The notes below the pieces were generated by a model that worked only from the letters and a program-made list of their open reading frames with translations, ran no database searches and had not been told where the DNA came from. The position numbers and the translations under genes are program-made. Below, in pieces: positions 21,316-32,410 of a DNA stretch of 64,000 nt. Position 1 is the stretch's first letter, and each line of letters opens with the position of its first letter. Source of the stretch: Aquarana catesbeiana (taxonomy: Eukaryota > Chordata > Amphibia > Anura > Ranidae); contig NC_133328.1 of NCBI RefSeq assembly GCF_042186555.1, forward strand, positions 614,901,744 through 614,965,743, read 5' to 3'.

Positions 21316-22323
21316 GACCCCCTTCATGACCAGGCCATTTTTTGCTATCCGGCACTGCGGAACTTTAAACCGGCAATTGCACGGTGACGCAACACTGCAC
21401 CTGAATTAAATTTGTCATTTTTTTCACATAAATATAGCTTTCTTTTGGTGGTGTTTGATCACCACTGGATTTTTATTACATAAACAAAAAAGACCACAAA
21501 TTTTGAAAAAAAAAAAAAAAAAAAATATTTTTTACTTTCTGCTATAAAACATATCTAATACATTTAAAAAAAAAAAAAACTAATTTCTTCAAAAAATTAG
21601 GCCAAAATGTATTCTGCTACATATTTTTGGTTAAAAAAAAAAATCTTGAAAGTGTATATTAATTGGTTTGCGTGAAAGTTATAGCGTCTACAAACTATGG
21701 TATATAGATATATATATAATATTTATACACACACACACACACATACTGGAATTTTTATTTATTTATTTTTTATACTAGTATTGGCGGCGATCAACGACTT
21801 ATAGTGGGACTGAGATAGTGTGGCAGCCAATCTGACAATGACACTTTATGGGAACTGGCTAACTTCCAGTGACAATAATTCAGTAATCAGTGCTAATAAT
21901 ATACACTGCTACTCCCTAATATTATATCATGGAATGTACCACTGCACTAATGACGCTGGCTAAGAAGGGGTTAACATCTCAGGGGAAAGTGTGTGTAATA
22001 TGTGCTGATTTTTACTACAGATCGATTTCTTTTCTTTTGCTTTGCAGGGAAAAGAAACAAAGTGATCGTTTCCTCTGTACAGAGCCCTGCATTGTTTGTC
22101 AACACAGGACTCCGGGCTGTGATTTGAAACAGCCAATTAGCAGGTCCTGGTCCATGAAACATTGTCAGGGATCTGCTGACAGACTCCTGCTGTGTCAAAT
22201 CACAGGGCAGTAGGTGGGCGGGGGCGCCCCCGAAACCAGGCAGCCGCATACAAGTACTTTGTGGTGCCTGCAGGAACCGCTGCGTCGCATTATATGTACT
22301 GTGGCGGGTCAGCAAGTTGGTAA
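21316..22323. mobile_element. Family S element, copy S2
   Basis: The left end ttgacccccttcatgaccag and right end agcaagttggtaaag are degenerate versions of the S termini. Shares ctttcttttggtggt...tgatcacc with S1. Includes A/T runs and a (TA)n(CA)n microsatellite at about 21697-21745. Non-coding. Confidence 0.65.
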
Positions 22324-22330
22324 AGTAGTA

Positions 22331-22812
22331 TTAAACTCGAAAGCAAACATTACATTGCAGCTTACCAATTCTTAGATGTGATGACTGCATTCATTTTCCT
22401 ATTTAGTTAGGCTTTAATTTTCATCTGGTGATCCAGCCAGGAAATCTGTTTTTCAAAAGCACAGGCTCTCTTCCAGATGTATCAGTTTACATGGATAAGA
22501 CAAAACATTTAACACTGGCAGGGGTGCTTACAATGACCAGCTTTTATTTATTCATGTATGGCAGGGATATGCAATTAGCGGACATCCAGCTGTTGCAAAA
22601 CTACAAGTCCCATCGTGCCTCTGCCTCTGGGTGTCATGCTTGTGGCTGTCAGAGTCTTGCTATGCCTCATGGGACTTGTAGTTCTGCAACAGCTGGAGGT
22701 CCACTGATTGTATATCCCTGATGTATGGAAAGGAATGGAAGATTACATTGAATAGCAGGCACCAGTACAAAGGAACACTTTTCATTCAAAAGTACCATCC
22801 CTGGTGCTGATT
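22331..22812. mobile_element. Family N element, copy N2, with hAT MITE inserted
   Basis: Starts ttaaactcgaaagcaaac and continues attacattgcagcttaccaat, shared with N3 at 57471. The central block ctggtgatccagccaggaaa is shared with N1. It is interrupted exactly by the 8-bp-duplicated hAT MITE at 22562-22720. Confidence 0.7.
22562..22720. mobile_element. hAT MITE L1 with perfect 8-bp TSD
   Basis: A 159-bp near-palindrome beginning CAGGGATATGCAATTAGCGG and ending gattgtatatccctg. Flanked by identical atgtatgg at 22554-22561 and 22721-22728. Arms contain ccagctgttgcaaaactaca and its complement. Related to the pair at 50433-50741. Confidence 0.95.
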
Positions 22813-22854
22813 TAAAAAAAATATATATATTATTTCACCAAATTTTAAGTTATT

Positions 22855-23480
22855 AAACCCACAACAGTAAAAGTCAGTCTATATCAGGTTGTATAAAAAT
22901 TGATTTTTTTTTTTTAACTAAAAAAAAAAATCAGATTTTTTTTTATTCAAATCAGATTTTTTTTTTTTTTTTATCAAATTTATCAAAATGCTTTTGGAGT
23001 ACTAAAGATAGTTTTCTATTTAAGATACATTAATAACTTAGTTTATTCAGCATGGAATGGAGTTATGTAGCATGAGGCTGTATATTCTGCAATATTTACA
23101 TTTTTGGTAAACTCAGTCAATGAATCCAAGCTCTAAAGCCGAGATAACATGCACTGCATTGATGCATTCACACAATTTCACACTACCAGCAAGAATGAGT
23201 CCTTACCTTTAAAGAGCACCTGTCATTTCAGATCCATCATGGCAGCGCCTGTTAGCGGCATCCACTCACCTGCTGCCACCACGTCCCTCACCTTGTTGTG
23301 TCACTGCCGCATCACCAGCTGTCCCATTAAAGTGAATGGGACTGTCGGTGAGTCACCAGCGGGTCAGAGAAGGAGCCGCTGCGGGACAGAGATGACAGTT
23401 GCTCTTTAAAAATTATGATTTAAATTGAGTTGATTTCAATCAAGCCGTTTTACTAGTGATTTAAATCAAATCCACCAGGG
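22855..23480 (-). mobile_element. Inverted copy of the G composite (contains E2)
   Basis: Reverse complement of the sequence at 19333-20560 minus H1. It carries gcatgaggctgtatattctg, aatgagtccttacc, E2, and gttttactagtgatttaaat. The start is low-complexity A/T runs. Confidence 0.8.
23209..23409 (+). mobile_element. Family E TTAA MITE, copy E2
   Basis: A 201-bp element from TTAAAGAGCACCTGTCA to TGACAGTTGCTCTTTAA. Reverse orientation to E1, same host repeat. Confidence 0.9.
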
Positions 23481-23493
23481 TCTGGATATGCAG

Positions 23494-23962
23494 TAAGACC
23501 CCTTTCACACTGAGGTGTTTTAGTGCTAAAAATAGCGCTATTAAAACGCTCACCATGCATCTCAATGGACCCTTTCACACTGAGGTGTTGCGCTGGCGGG
23601 GCGCTGAGAAAGGTCCTGCAAGCAGCATCTTTGGAGCAGCTTTTGGACGTTGAAAAAAGCGCTCCAAAAACGCCCTTCTCCATTGAAATGAATTGAAAGC
23701 GCTGTAAAAACGCCTATAATCCGCCCTCAACTGTAGAAAAGTCACATGATCTCACAAAAAGGTCAACATGCAAGCAGAAAAGAGCATCTACATGTAGGGA
23801 GGTGGGGTTGTTCTTTGACGCCATGCTTCAATAATGCTTGAAAAATGCTGTTAAAACGCCCGCAGCATTGAAGTAATTTTACTGCTAGCTCCCCAAAAAC
23901 GCGGTAAAAACGCTAAGGCGTTTTAGGGCGTTTTTGAAGCGCCTCAGTGTAAAAGGGCTCTA
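23494..23962. mobile_element. TTTCACAC-type MITE T5 with TA duplication
   Basis: The left AGACCCCTTTCACACTGAGG and right CCTCAGTGTAAAAGGGCTC are inverted repeats flanked by TA. The body is rich in AAAACGCC and GCGCT. Its left 257 bp, together with 33 bp of flanking G, is copied at 24610-24899. Confidence 0.85.
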
Positions 23963-24049
23963 AAGCATGCTTGTTATACTGTCCCCAATTCATCTCCTTA
24001 TAAGACACCGGAGTCACGCTGCTCAGTTTGGTATGAATTGTTAACGTTT

Positions 24050-24332
24050 TTTTTTTTCTTGGGAGGATGCATGTGATCAGCACAGGGCCAATCAGCACTG
24101 TCCAGACAGAGGGTCAGGGGTCCTGCAGCCTCACAGGACAGTCAGAGGAGAATGAAAACTCCTCCTACAAGCTTTAACCAGACACTGATAGAAGTCACAA
24201 GACTGCTATATATACTGCTGATGAGAAAAGGTATTTAGCAGTTTATATTTACGAAAATAATTGCATTTCCATGTACTGTGTACTGTGGGAGACTGGAGTG
24301 CATGCAGGGTCCTGGGTTTAGCAACACTTTAA
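24050..24332. mobile_element. Family M TTAA element, copy M3
   Basis: Closely matches M2 and M4 and ends cctgggtttagcaacactttaa. Its terminal TTAA (24329-24332) is also the first TTAA of S3. Confidence 0.8.
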
Positions 24333-25732
24333 CCACTTCAATACCGGGCCTATTCTGACACTTCTCTCCTTCATGAAAAAAACATTTTTTTGCCAGAAAA
24401 TTACTCAGAACCCCCAAACATTATATATGTTTTTTTTAGCAGACACCCTAGGGAATAAAATGGCGGTCATTGTAACTTTTTATCTCACGTGGTATTTGCG
24501 CAATAATTTTTCAAACGCCTTTTTTTTGGAAAAAAAACGGTTTCATTAATTAAAAAACAGCAAAACAATAAGGTTAGCCCAATTTTTTTGTATAATGTGA
24601 AAGATGATGTTAAATCAAATCCACCCGGGTCTGGATATGCAGTAAGACCCCTTTCACACTGAGGCGTTTTAGCGCTAAAAATAGCGCTATTAAAACGCTC
24701 ACCATGCAACTCAATGGACCCTTTCACACTGAGGCGTTGCGCTGGCAGGGCGCTGAGAAAGGTCCTGCAAGCAGCATCTTTGGAGCAGCTTTTGGGCGTT
24801 GAAAAAAGCGCTCCAAAAACGCCCTTCTCCATTGAAATGAATTGAAAGCGCTGTAAAAACGCCTATAATCCGCCCTGAGCTGTAGAAAAGTCACATGATT
24901 TACACCGAGTAAATAGATACCTAACATGTCACGCTTTAAAATTGCACACAATCATGGAATGGCACCAAACTTCATTACTTAAAAATCTCCATAGGCGACG
25001 CTTTAAAAATTTTTTTACAGGTTACCAGTTTAGAGTTACAGAGGAGGTGCTAGAATTGCTGCACATGCTCTAACGCACGCGGCGATACCTCACATGTGTG
25101 GTTTGAGCAGCGTTTACATATGTGGACGGGACTTACATGTGCGTTCGCTTCTGAGAACGAGCTACCTGGTACTGGGGCATTTTAAATTTTTTTTTATTAT
25201 TTTACTTAATTTTTTTGTTTTTACACTTTTTTTACATTTTTTTTTTGGATTACTTTTATTCCTATTACAAGGAATGTAAACATCCCTTGTAATAGGAACC
25301 TATGTGACAGGTCCTCTTTATGGAGAGATGTGCGGTCAATAAGACCCCACATCTCTCCTCCAGGCTGGAAAGCATCAGATCATAACGTCGCGCCCGGGCC
25401 TCCAACGGTCATAGAGATGACTGGTGACCAGATGGTCACCAGTCATCTCTATCGTCCTCATCCGGCGCCGGCCGATTCTGTCTCCGGGCCCCCAATGGCA
25501 CGGGAGAGCCCGGAGAAGCACCGGATGGCGGCGGGAGGGGGGGACGTCCCCTCCCGCCACCTATAAGAACGATCAAGCGGTGGAACTGCCGCTAAGTCAT
25601 TCTTATCGTGCACAGAATCGTTGGCTGCAAAGAATGATATCTGAATGATGCATCTAGCTGCAGGCATCATTTAGATATCCCCCACAAAGTAGAGGACGTC
25701 ATTTTACCATAGCCGGATATTGAAGTGGTTAA
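24329..25732 (+). mobile_element. Family S TTAA element, copy S3
   Basis: Left TTAACCACTTCAATACCGGG and right ccggatattgaagtggttaa are inverted repeats with TTAA at both ends. The body contains gtataatgtgaaagatgatg and gagtaaatagatacctaac, which appear reversed in S4 and S5. Interrupted by a copied block at 24610-24899. The GC-rich right third has a hairpin (atgactggtgaccag / ctggtcacc...agtcat). Non-coding. Confidence 0.85.
24610..24899 (+). repeat. Local templated insertion copied from 23461-23750
   Basis: A 290-bp block with no internal indel and about ten mismatches relative to 23461-23750, same orientation, 1149 bp away. It begins inside one repeat (G tail ttaaatcaaatccacc) and ends in the middle of another (T5), so its ends are not transposon ends. 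It sits in S3 between gatgatg and ttacaccgagt with a TTA at each junction. Confidence 0.85.
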
Positions 25733-26595
25733 TAATAAAGCTTATAATTATTATAATCAATAATAAAGCTTTAATAATAAGGTTGGAGTAATGCTTGGTT
25801 TTCGACTTTCTCAGATAGTCAAACTTGCCCGATTCCAGTTGCAGGCCGACTGAAATGAAGTCCAGTCTGTAGTCTAGATTCAGGATAATTTCACAGGTAT
25901 GAAAGAAAAGTCAGACCTTTGCAGAACGGGAACAGAAGTAGGGCCAGAGAAGCTGAACACCCACAAGAAAGAATATACCAAAATCTTCATCTTGTCACCT
26001 TATACCTTCCAGCTTTCCTTATTAAAAACAAAGCACCTCAGGCCAATTTATAAGCTGCGCTCCGTGCAAAACCAATTTTTAAACCCATTGTTATTGTTGG
26101 ACGTGACAGCAGCGCAGGTTTCCCTGGTAGAGAGTGGCTTAATTAAAAGCAGGGTGTGCTTCAGCAACCGGGGGGGTGTGCATTGCGGTTTAGTGGTTTA
26201 AATGGAAGCCAGATGTATGAGAAAGCACAATGACAGATCTCATATCAATGGCATTATGTAACGAACAGTATCCAGCCAACAGGAACCAATCATTAGTTCA
26301 CAATAACAATTTGACGCACTAACCGGCTGTACAAAAATTCTTTTTATATGTTTATCCAGTAGAGTCAGAGCCAACTACCGGTCCTAGGGCTGCGGAAGAA
26401 CTAGAATATATGAAGCCAGTGTTCCAGCATGAACTAGAATAGGCATCACTGCACCATGAAGGACATTTCAAGGGAGGCCTTTCAACTGTTTTAAGAGATC
26501 AACTCACCATATGAAGTATATCTAAAGACAATGTTGTTTTTTTTTTTTTCTTTTCTGAATGTTTGTGTCTTTTACATCTGCCTGGAGTTCAACTT
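25733..26595. other. Repeat-poor island, no gene found
   Basis: No internal repeat match and no protein-like frame recognised. T run at 26536-26548. Confidence 0.4.
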
Positions 26596-26599
26596 TTGC

Positions 26600-27314
26600 A
26601 AACCACTACGATCGACCATAGATGGAGCAAATGGATCGATTGCCCTATCAACATAGTCAGTGGAAGCCATCCCCGCCGGGAGAACACCATGATTATTGCT
26701 AGCGGCTATAACAATCGATAGGAATAATGGCATGTCAAATCTGACAGGCTGGTTGTACCCAAATTGGTCGATTGAACAACTTGGGTATAGTCAGCTTGCC
26801 CATACATGGTTCAAATATTGACCGGTTCCTGCTGAACTGGCCCAGATTGGGACTGTCTACGAGGAGCTACAGTCACCTAACACAATTATTAATAAATACA
26901 CCCCCGGTATTAGTAAACCTGGTTCAGGTGGAATCAGTGAGCGGCACATCAGCATACCGTGTGTACTGCAGCCGGTACAACAGAAGCTGGCAGAACATTC
27001 GTCTTCTGTCGAAGGGGTATGACCGAAAAAAGGTCTGCCGATCGGCATCAGATCAGCGCTCTTAGCCAATGGCTGAAAGTGCCAATTGTTATGTTCTGGG
27101 CAGCGTCCTCCTGTCAGAACACAACAGCTCAGCAGCGAAGATCGCTGTACTAACATCGGATTGTCAGCACAGCGGCTCCTCTTGAGCTCTGCAGTTTTTT
27201 TTTTTTTTCATTCGGGCCCACTAGGTTGAATGGAAACAAAACTACTGGCATGTACAAGGCTTTAGGCAGCGCTGAATCTGATTATTGGTTATTGTTATAG
27301 GTTATTGTTATACA
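26600..27314. repeat. Family-I related remnants, no gene
   Basis: 26605-26830 contains gatcgaccatagatgg, gtacccaaattggtcgattg and gcccatacatggttcaaata, all resembling the inside and ends of I1 in reverse. 27030-27180 (agcgctcttagccaatggct; agaacacaacagctcagc) resembles 48095-48195. Boundaries are not clear. Confidence 0.5.
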
Positions 27315-27928
27315 TTAAAAAGGAGTATTTACATAGCAAATATTTAGTAGAATGCCTCCTTAGCAAAGTCTGGCAGCGGCCATACCAATTAGGGGCATAT
27401 GAATCCGGCACCTATTCACTTCCTGGATTTTTGTACAGCTGGCTTCCCAGCATGCACATCCAGTTCTTGCGCCTGCGCAGTAATCACACTGTGCGGCGCA
27501 CTGTTGTTGACATGGCAATAGCAGCAATCGGCGGAAGTTCCTGTCCTGTTGCTATAGCCTTGAGGCGAATCAGTTCACATTTGTAGCACTATACAAGTCA
27601 TTCATTCATTCATATAGCAACCTGTCAACAATGACATCATAACCGGTAATAAAATACCACAATATAACAAGCTTAGGATGCCCGATGACTCCTGGGAGTG
27701 ATGATGCCACATATCCCAGGAGTCATTAGGAATACACAATTGACGTCTATTGCCAAGAAGGCTGAATCTGGAAGTCGTGACATTCTTTGCAAATAAAAGG
27801 TAAAAAAATAAAAATAAAAAAATAAAAAATAAAAAAACATAGCAAAATCTTACATAAAACACTGCATGATAATTCATATTGGCCATCCTTAAAAAAAAAA
27901 AAAAAAAGAGGGTAAAGGTCCGCTTTAA
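27315..27928. mobile_element. Family Q TTAA element, copy Q2
   Basis: The right end gtaaaggtccgctttaa and a probable left TTAA at 27315. The middle (cagcatgcacatccag, cgcctgcgcag, ggaagttcctg) parallels Q1 at 47176-47824 (tgcatgctggctac, cgcgcacgtgcgg). Includes an A-rich AAATAAAA stretch at 27795-27840. Confidence 0.5.
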
Positions 27929-28680
27929 TTAAATTTTTTTTTTTTTACTCTTAAATTGGAATATGTCTTTTCAACCTTTGCTAATGGCTACACATACCCT
28001 ACGTGAGATTACATGCAATATTAAGTAACTCTCACAAAGGAAACACAAACAAAATATCTATGTAAATATCTATGTTTTTGGAGACTTGTTTAGTCTACCC
28101 AGATCAGGTACCAGCAGCATACAGGGCATTGTATACCATAAGGGTCAAAGCGAGTACACCGCACACCTAACCTCAACGCAAAAAGGCCCATAAAAACACA
28201 TTTCCAACCTTCATAATCTACAATAACAAAGGAGAATTATATAATTCTGAGAAGCGTGCAGGTGTTTAATAATATCCTGCCACCTGATGAATTTATGACC
28301 TGCAATAAAAATATAATTTTACAACAAAATGATAAGTTCAAGCAGGGTTGCATTATAAGCCAGCTAATGACTTCTATTAAGAGACAACAATAAAAACAGG
28401 CTGATTATTATTTTCCATATTATATTGCAACTGACTCTTGGACTGTGATTAAAAAAAAAAGTGGAGATAAGAAAATGAAAACAAAAGTGCAGCTGCAGTC
28501 CATAGTAATAGAAAAGAAAAATCAGACTTTTCAGTTATAGGGACTATGTTGCTAATATCAAACTTTCAATAACAGCAGCTCTTGAAAAGAAGATAGTTAA
28601 AATGGAATTCCAGCAAAAGCCTGGCTACTCTTAAAGAGGCGAACAGAAGAGACATGCTTTTCTCTTCTGTATTAAAGTTA
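27929..28680. other. AT-rich repeat-poor island, no gene found
   Basis: Apart from A/T runs and a small ttaaaatggaattccagc remnant at 28597 there is no repeat match and no coding frame. 28250-28440 is complex AT-rich sequence. Confidence 0.4.
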
Positions 28681-29451
28681 CCGTATTTATCTGTGTATAA
28701 CACGCACATTCATTTTAAGAGGGAAGTTTCAGGAAAAAAATGTAAAATTTTAAATAAGGAACTTTGAAGCAAAATAAGGGTCAGTGCCCATCAGCAGCCT
28801 CACCATTGCCATCAATGCAGCAGCCTCACCCCTGCCTTCAACGCAGCAGCCTCACCCCTGCCTTCAACGCAGCAGCCTCACCACTGCCTTCAACGCAGCA
28901 GCCTCACCCCTGCCTTCAACGCAGCAGCCTCACCCCTGCCTTCAACGCAGCAGCCTCACCCCTGCCTTCAACGCAGCAGCCTCACCCCTGCCTTCAACGC
29001 AGCAGCCTCACCCCTGCCTTCAACGCAGCAGCCTCACCCCTGCCTTCAACGCAGCAGCCTCACCACTGCCTTCAATGCAGCAGCCTCACCCCTGCCTTCA
29101 ATGCAGCAGCCTCACCACTGCCTTCAGTGCAGCCTGATCGATGGCCATCTGCAGCCTAAAGGGTACAGGGAGGGGGGCGGGACGAGCGTCGACAGATTAC
29201 ATACAGTGAGAATCTCCTATGATGGACAGAACAGTGGTCCAATGGCGGCCCAGGAGACGGAACTTTGTATGACAGAGGCCGCCAAGTAAACAAGAGATTC
29301 TCACTGTATGTAATCGGATGGTGCTCGTCCTGCCCCCCTCCCTGTCCCCTCCGAGGCAGCTAAAATTGAAGTATTGGCGTATAACACACACACGCTATTT
29401 GCACCCGATTTTCATGGTGAAAAAGTGGGCGTTATACGCCAATAAATGCAG
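28681..29451. mobile_element. TA-flanked element R with minisatellite core
   Basis: The left CCGTATTTATCTGTGTATAA and right ttatacgccaataaatgcag are inverted repeats flanked by TA (28679-28680 and 29452-29453). Inside lie a 26-bp minisatellite and a long hairpin (arms about 29193-29214 and 29292-29316, attacatacagtgagaatct and its complement). No transposase. Confidence 0.8.
28783..29133. repeat. 26-bp minisatellite (cagcagcctcacccctgcct)
   Basis: About 13 copies of a 26-bp unit beginning cagcagcctcacccctgcct and ending tcaacg, with a few cactgcc variants and decay at the edges. Two forward frames read through it as Ser/Pro/Gln/Ala-rich repeats because the unit lacks stops. Not a gene. Confidence 0.95.
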
Positions 29452-29562
29452 TACTTACTTGCCTGTCTGCCCCTGTATAGTGAGCCATGCATGTGCCGCT
29501 CACTGTACAAATTTGGCAATACCCAATCTAAAAAAGTCCCGTGGCATGCACGGGGTCGACAT

Positions 29563-29816
29563 CAGTGGCGGCCAGTACTTAATATATTGGGGGGGGGCGG
29601 CAAACTAACACCAAAACCACCCCACCCATGGGAGATGGCCAGGAAATGTGGCAACCCGAGACAACCCCTTTTTTAAAGTCAGTTAGAGCCTCAGGCTGTA
29701 ATCATGTGCTTCAAAAAAAAAAAAAAAAAAAAAAAACACACCCATGTAGATTAGGGGGCCGGACGCAAGTATAGGGCGGGCGGCGTCCGTGCGACCTGCA
29801 TGAGCGTCCGCCACTG
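29563..29816. mobile_element. hAT-type MITE (CAGTGGCGG)
   Basis: Starts CAGTGGCGGCCAGTAC and ends GCGTCCGCCACTG. The flanking 8-mers gtcgacat and gatgacat agree at 6 of 8 positions. The interior is G-rich with an A run (29713-29736). Confidence 0.75.
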
Positions 29817-29956
29817 GATGACATCATCCACACCTGGCCAATGAAAGCGGCCAGCAATCAAGACCCAGAAGTCGGCCGCACAAAGATGTCGCCGGCCGAG
29901 CGGGGAGCTTGGGGAATGCCGCATCGCTGGAGCCGAGGTGGGTATACAGTTCTGCT

Positions 29957-30350
29957 TTAAAACTGTCCCCTTCCCCCTCCTAACACCTATGCTTACTAAC
30001 CTGTGTAAGAAATATGTATTTAGTAGCATATTTCCAGGCCACTCTGATCCGATCACTTGATCCCGCTCACAGTATCACTGCTGGGGAGAGGAGAGAGCAC
30101 CGAAAACGGATGGACCACTAAAGCCTATGGGTGACGTCACAGTTCCAGGCATTAACAGCTGTCGTTGGAGCGCTCTCTCCTCTCCCCTGCAGCCGCCGCC
30201 ATGGTTGACACAAGGGAGATCAGATGACCAGGCTGGAGCAGGCTGAAAATAGGCAAGCATATATGAATTTCTTACACAAGTTAGTAAGCATAGGTGTTAG
30301 GAGGGGATAGTTTTAAGAGTAGTTAGGGTTAACCCCGAATTCCACTTTAA
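29957..30350. mobile_element. Family P TTAA element, copy P2
   Basis: Bounded by TTAA at 29957 and 30347; right end aaccccgaattccactttaa. Near-terminal inverted arms: taacacctatgcttactaac at 29981 and gttagtaagcataggtgtta at 30281. GC-rich middle with gtgacgtcac. Non-coding. Confidence 0.75.
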
Positions 30351-30949
30351 CACTTACTGTGCCTGTTGTCTCTGCAGCTGAACACCACTGTAATGAAGAA
30401 AAATCATTGCTTGAGGTGTCTATTGCCATGCACCTCACTACGCCCACTGGTTCTTCCTGTTGACCCCTACTTCTGTATAGGACACAGCAGCAGGGGATCA
30501 GCAATCCAGCACTCCTAAAAGCATTAGTAATTACACTAGCCGTTCATACATTCAGCCCCTCAGGCTAAATGAGAAAAATCAATTGGTTCCTCCATCCAAG
30601 CTGTCTGAATTCCAGAAACAGTGACCGTCTCTGAATCCCTGTGCCGCTAAAAGACGGCCCTGCATGGGCGACGACGCATGCCTGTGCCCAGTGTGAATGG
30701 ACCTTGAGGGGGTTATTTATTAAAAGTGGAGAGTGCAAAATCTAGTGTAGCTCTGCATAGAAACCAATCAACTTCCATTTTTTTTTTTTTTTTTGTCAAA
30801 GCTTAATTGAACAAGCTGAAGTTTGAAGCCGATTGGCTAACATGCACAGCTGCACCAGTTTTAGTAAATCTCCCCCTTTCTGTCACTGTTCATCTCAGCT
30901 GCAGAGATGGAAAGGAAGTCCCTGTGCAAGCTGCTACATGTAGAATTGT
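30351..30949. other. No gene; unassigned sequence
   Basis: No internal repeat match. T run at 30779-30795 and a TTATTTATTAAAAGTGGAGAG-like low-complexity piece nearby. No protein-like frame. Confidence 0.4.
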
Positions 30950-31350
30950 AGCTAAGGGCTCATGCACACTGCAGCTCTATTAAGCGGCTCCTACAGGCTT
31001 TTGAGCTCTAATTGTTTTATGCACACTATGACTTTTTCAGGAGTTTACAGGCATATGTTCTTACAGGCAGAACCCCACCACCACCACCAAACTGTTTTTG
31101 AGAGGAGCTTTCGAGCAGAAGCAACGCCTAAGTGCCCAAAAACGCATGAAAGAGCGTAAAAAAAGCTTAAAGTAACTTGAAAACACAAAAAAAACAGGAA
31201 TGAGCTGAGGAGAGGGTTTGTGAAATAAAAAAACAGTTAAGCTAAAAAAAAAAAAAAAAAAATAGAATAAAAGCATGCAAAATAGCCCAAAAAAGCACAA
31301 GCTTCTTCAAGCTGAAATAAAAGCAGCTTTATTTTGGAGCTGCAGTGTGA
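30950..31350. mobile_element. CACAC-type MITE T10
   Basis: The left ctaagggctcatgcacactg and right agctgcagtgtgaacctta are inverted repeats of the TTCACAC group. The body has tokens agctttt/aaagct in both directions and several A runs. Boundaries approximate. Confidence 0.65.
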
Positions 31351-31699
31351 ACCTTATACACAGGTATAGAATCCCAGTATGGCAGTGTTGATGGGACCAG
31401 TGCAGTCACATTGAGTGATTCACATGCTCATTCATACACAGATGTACCGGATAGTTTGTTCCCCCCACAGAAGCAGCAAGAGATGGTAGGGAAGGTAAGT
31501 AGATTTTTCTGGGGATTAAAGTATACCTATTGCTTTGCTCTAAGTGGACTTCTCAGACTTGTGTCTAATGGGCCGCTCTTTATCTATGGACCTCAGTGGT
31601 TAAAAGAAAAAAAAAAAAAAAAAAGATGGCGTCCCAGCTGTTTTCCAGTTGATAAGTCATATTTCATTCTCTCTTTCATTTCTTCTCATCACTGAAGCA

Positions 31700-31731
<32 letters not shown>

Positions 31732-31748
31732 ATAATAATAGAGGATTC
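31351..31748. other. No gene; A-run-rich sequence
   Basis: A runs at 31606-31624 and 31700-31716 followed by AAAAG slippage. Nothing else recognised. Confidence 0.4.
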
Positions 31749-32003
31749 TGAGGGTCGGTTCACACTGAGGCAGCACGACTTACAGCGCGACTGCCTCAGG
31801 TGACCCAGGACACGACTCAGCAGCGACTTGCGAAACGACTTCTGTATAGAAGTCAATGCAAGTCGCCCCCAAAGTCGTACAGGAACCTTTTTCTAAGTCG
31901 ACTTGCGTCGCTCCGATTAGAACGGTTCCATTGCACAGAACGGGACGCTACTTGTCAGGGGACTAGGTCGCCTGACAAGTCGTCCCAGTGTGAACCGAGG
32001 CTG
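31749..32003 (-). mobile_element. TTCACAC-type MITE H2
   Basis: Reverse copy of H1. Shared blocks include gacttctgtatagaagtc, gtacaggaacctttttctaa and cgcctgacaagtcg. Ends gggtcggttcacactgagg and cagtgtgaaccgaggct. Confidence 0.85.
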
Positions 32004-32056
32004 ACGCATTTATTGAAGTGTCCGAAAATAAAATGGTATTTGTTGGCACTAACATC

Positions 32057-32410
32057 TGTAAAGGAAATTTGTAAGTTCTGTATATAATTGTATTCTATTT
32101 TGTATGTATTGCACTCTGCCCTCACTGTGCACACGGCACTAATAATGTTTACATTACTTCGAGTCCCGCTTAGAATTAGCCTGCCTATGTTACGCCCCTT
32201 GTTACCATAAACGTACAATTGTAATATTAATGTGATCAGTAATCATGTGTATAAAAACCTTCAATTGCGTCATAATAAAGCAGACCAGTTATTTGGAAAG
32301 ATGCGGAGTTTATCTTTTGTTTCTGTTCCCTACTGCAGTAGTTGTTATTAATTTGGAACCACTAATCAATATGAGGATAGAAGTTGCCTATCTATAAAAT
32401 GTCCAGGTCA
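32057..32410 (+). mobile_element. Solo-LTR-like repeat, copy 1
   Basis: Starts TGTAAAGGAAATTTG and ends tgtccaggtCA, the TG...CA form of LTRs. Contains a TATA-box-like gtataaaaacc at 32249-32259 and AATAAA at 32274-32279, about 25 bp apart, followed by a T-rich U5-like part. The second copy at 58338-58786 stops at the same two points, which supports these ends. No adjacent primer-binding site, gag, pol or env remnant, and no clear 4-6 bp target duplication. Alternative: an unclassified repeat with chance promoter motifs. Confidence 0.6.

Noticed and set aside
28764..29159. Ser/Pro/Gln-rich open frames resembling a low-complexity secreted protein
   Set aside because: Pure translation of the 26-bp minisatellite in element R; no signal peptide or exon structure.
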